In this document: positions 34,701 through 35,485 of the stretch, piece after piece
Layout: each line of letters starts with the position of its first letter
Position numbering within the stretch: the stretch's first letter is position 1
DNA from: Bacteroides sp.
GTDB lineage: Bacteria > Bacteroidota > Bacteroidia > Bacteroidales > Muribaculaceae
Length of the DNA stretch: 35,485 nucleotides
Direction of reading: 5' to 3'
Assembly (NCBI GenBank): GCA_014802425.1
Contig: JAAVCH010000023.1
Coordinates: 1-35,485 of the forward strand
Made by a program: the position numbers and the translations under genes
Notes under the pieces: generated by a model
The model's database searches: none
Told to the model about the DNA's origin: nothing
What the model saw: only the letters and a program-made list of their open reading frames with translations

Positions 34701-35127
34701 CTCCGGCGTGACGTTCGAACGTGCCCTCACCAACGTGCCCGAGACCGTCGAAGGCTGGCAGGGAGTCGTGGTCGACCCGGAGCCCGACCTCACGGGCGAC
34801 TACTACACGCTCTACGTGAAGGACTGCCGAGAGGTCGCCGCCAACCGGATCTACTACTGGGGCGGCAGCCATCCCTGCGCCAACTGGGACAGCAGCGTCA
34901 GCTATGAATCATCTTATTCCTCCAACAGTGTGGAATGGCGCGTATTCAAGCTCCCGAAGGACTGCACCGGAGTCATCGTCCATAGCGGCGCCGGCGCTCA
35001 GACCGAAAACTTCGAGGGCGATGCGCTCGGAAGCCTTAAAAGCTCCCGCAAACAGAACCAGCGCGTGGAACTCTACTATGAGAACAACAAGACCTACATC
35101 CGCTATCTCGGCCCAGGGAAGCCCTGA
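31702..35127 (+). CDS. Giant fimbrial adhesin: fimbrillin-like, Fib-major-like and CBM-like domains, locus 2
   Basis: The 1141-residue lipoprotein (LAAGGCADD, Cys21) is the paralog of the gene at 18922. Its N-terminus has IRLNLRLPAFAAPATR (Arg53) and VRLYFYGADGLIG. A Fib-major-like stretch runs from about residue 620 to 790: ETYHILDRNIGASSN, LPVGYREIPTRYHLDYMN, AYCWSSSMIMG and GIPVRAMCG. The Cys-Pro of the usual CPPGW motif is replaced by LPVGY here. Three CBM-like modules follow: near 806 (CRIILDNEAGWEGAKAMFNG), near 897 (VTVIMKNGANWSETDPANIH with GAWPGLSM) and near 1032 (YYTLYVKDCREVAANRIYYW). The start at 31702 gives a proper lipoprotein signal; the upstream ATG at 31678 adds eight non-signal residues. 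It ends 30 bases before the operon terminator. Confidence 0.72.
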   Translation: MKRNKSLMWLMPAALLAAGGCADDTFDSISGFDRDHDIRLNLRLPAFAAPATRSVNADAIEDVRLYFYGADGLIGDPETLTADDLTPPAGTVKEYTATVLVPAGTTLIKLAGNYTALGLGEQMLLSGDPNTKDVVAFWGEQSLAGLDSYVLDIDMTRSLAKTSFSVDPAVDDFTLLETYFYGNPSQGYANYVTPNTLNIPSTAVYASAGVKTDTPCYHYEAQPGNCFWVIKGSYQGVEGWYKLGYILKDAPSGDPAESQEGTEIGITRNHHYEFVIEGVNHTGFDTREEAAAAPFGNSLRARLNDHEENIYDLVQCGDYYLGVQDKVEVAASASEAVFEVVTNYPDGLLAKHISVVEDEGGHSLVSDTNPITVEEIGTQGGSQTSGRRYKVTVPVAENLASNEDNHIIMLVHVGDLTRNVDIVQLGAEFFSGDDRVSVGLKGMNDATVFNAYNFLENTDMPDVMRTGSVIDYFGWLSDTGEYALKGESAEEMGVERGEGLHFPVYMQPGASDWEYIIPNAKTVLSPDAYKCTVKTGGEYFEVVPSADMTYYTVRLKEAGKVNYRLWTGSVVYEGNGRTVELDVYHTGIVHYLDGATCQMPDQNGVVAKGWYYYEQVDVTGRDGETYHILDRNIGASSNKAFLYNGSFDNSDERARGAYFYVPGRNGMEGLEGVLPVGYREIPTRYHLDYMNIDPNPVVPQWTTSGASAVRTIYLPVAGAMEGDALIDDAHAYCWSSSMIMGSQGFFEGDAEYGYWYRALDIYGKAKSVTPVRIASRATGARHGIPVRAMCGPASVLGYDLPKVVEGRCRIILDNEAGWEGAKAMFNGDSNYTRDLVKGDGEGSWFYVDLKGEVSKVKFYYGTASTDEMSVTYAGTEVSERIATFSNAGVTPPAPDTRDAVTVIMKNGANWSETDPANIHLFNASTKVVYSGAWPGLSMRKVTYNGENCYRIDLKLSELANNPSKFADMNFTLNKGGDAWKSEDMTAFSQNTEALCFVFNNSGVTFERALTNVPETVEGWQGVVVDPEPDLTGDYYTLYVKDCREVAANRIYYWGGSHPCANWDSSVSYESSYSSNSVEWRVFKLPKDCTGVIVHSGAGAQTENFEGDALGSLKSSRKQNQRVELYYENNKTYIRYLGPGKP

Positions 35128-35156
35128 TTCTACGGATGGCCCGAAATCATGACAAT

Positions 35157-35195
35157 GGCCCGCCGACGTCCTACCGACGCCGGCGGGCTTTCCTT
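35157..35195 (+). terminator. Terminator of fimbrial locus 2
   Basis: A 13-bp stem with one A-C mismatch (35158-35170 with 35176-35188, loop CTACC) is followed by TTTCCTT. It separates the fimbrial operon from the amylase gene, so the latter has its own promoter. Confidence 0.8.
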
Positions 35196-35210
35196 ATGTT
35201 GTACAACATA
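35195..35210. promoter_or_regulatory. 16-bp perfect palindrome, candidate operator upstream of the amylase gene
   Basis: TATGTTGTACAACATA is its own reverse complement and ends 33 bases before the -7 element of the amylase promoter, a usual place for an activator or repressor site. It directly follows the T-rich end of the terminator. The regulator cannot be named from sequence. Confidence 0.45.
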
Positions 35211-35243
35211 CCGGCGGGCGCCGCTCCCCCGCCGAAAAAGTTG

Positions 35244-35251
35244 TAATTTTG
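35244..35251 (+). promoter_or_regulatory. -7 element of the alpha-amylase gene
   Basis: TAATTTTG matches TAnnTTTG exactly. No TTTG is found at the proper -33 distance, where the DNA is GC-rich, so activation by a factor bound upstream is possible. The leader would be about 75 bases. Confidence 0.55.
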
Positions 35252-35333
35252 CAACTGATTGTATTTCACCGCCCGATGGACACTCCGGTCACTCTGACTT
35301 ATGACAATTAATCGCTTAACTTTATAATTAAAC

Positions 35334-35485
35334 ATGATCAAGAAAATTCTTTTCAGCGCAGTGCTGGGAATGATGACCCTTCCCGCCGCGTGGGGTGCCG
35401 ACTACGGTCTGCCCGCCGGCATACAGGAGGGCAACATCCTGCATTGCTTCAACTGGCCTGCGAAAGACGTAAAGGCTGCTCTGCC
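35334..35485 (+). CDS. Secreted alpha-amylase, GH13 family (N-terminal fragment, cut by window end)
   Basis: Only the first 50 codons are present. A signal peptide (IKKILFSAVLGMMTLPAAWG) is followed by ADYGLPAGIQEGNILHCFNW, which matches the start of GH13 alpha-amylases in Bacteroidales, where GNILHCFNWP forms the first strand of the catalytic barrel. The fragment is too short to show catalytic residues. The enzyme should cut alpha-1,4 links in starch or glycogen outside the cytoplasm. Its own promoter and the preceding terminator indicate separate transcription from the fimbrial operon. The link to the CBM-like adhesins next door is inference. Confidence 0.85.
   Translation, partial: MIKKILFSAVLGMMTLPAAWGADYGLPAGIQEGNILHCFNWPAKDVKAAL

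Overview
The window looks like a chromosome segment of a GC-rich member of the Bacteroidales, plausibly a gut Muribaculaceae. The reasons are promoters of the Bacteroidetes type (TAnnTTTG at -7 with TTTG about 19-21 bases upstream), little sign of Shine-Dalgarno sequences, outer-membrane lipoproteins with acidic residues after the lipid cysteine, and Mfa/FimA-type fimbrial genes, which are characteristic of this order. The family-level placement is inference.

Layout. Bases 1-202 carry a CAT-anticodon tRNA on the minus strand with its own promoter and terminator. Bases 239-6819 are a compact plus-strand housekeeping run: carA, carB (carbamoyl-phosphate synthase), prmC (release-factor methyltransferase), recX and a ComF-type phosphoribosyltransferase; carB to comF overlap end to end. 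Pyruvate kinase (pyk) faces it on the minus strand (6949-8370) and ends at a UUCG-loop terminator that overlaps the comF stop codon.

Bases 8672-35190 hold two tandem fimbrial (Mfa-type) operons with the same gene order. Locus 1 (8847-22800) is DUF3575 protein, DUF3868/OmpA-like/TPR protein, major fimbrillin (Mfa1-like), anchor (Mfa2/FimB-like), an extra 435-residue lipoprotein, and two very large lipoproteins (1084 and 1292 aa). Locus 2 (23603-35127) is the same without the extra gene, with large proteins of 992 and 1141 aa. A degraded PD-(D/E)XK-type transposase/nuclease remnant and a very strong promoter lie between the loci. The four large proteins combine a fimbrillin-like N-terminus, with an Arg maturation motif, and C-terminal modules resembling starch-binding CBM26-type domains. 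Two of them also carry a Fibrobacter-major-paralog-like domain. Just downstream, cut by the window end, starts a secreted GH13 alpha-amylase.

Working model (inference): the DUF3575 and OmpA-like proteins form the envelope part, the fimbrillin forms the shaft, Mfa2 anchors it, and the large proteins sit at the tip and bind glycan, perhaps starch or glycogen, near the secreted amylase. Hairpins straight after each fimbrillin gene could set a high shaft-to-tip ratio. No IS element, phage, CRISPR array or rRNA was seen.
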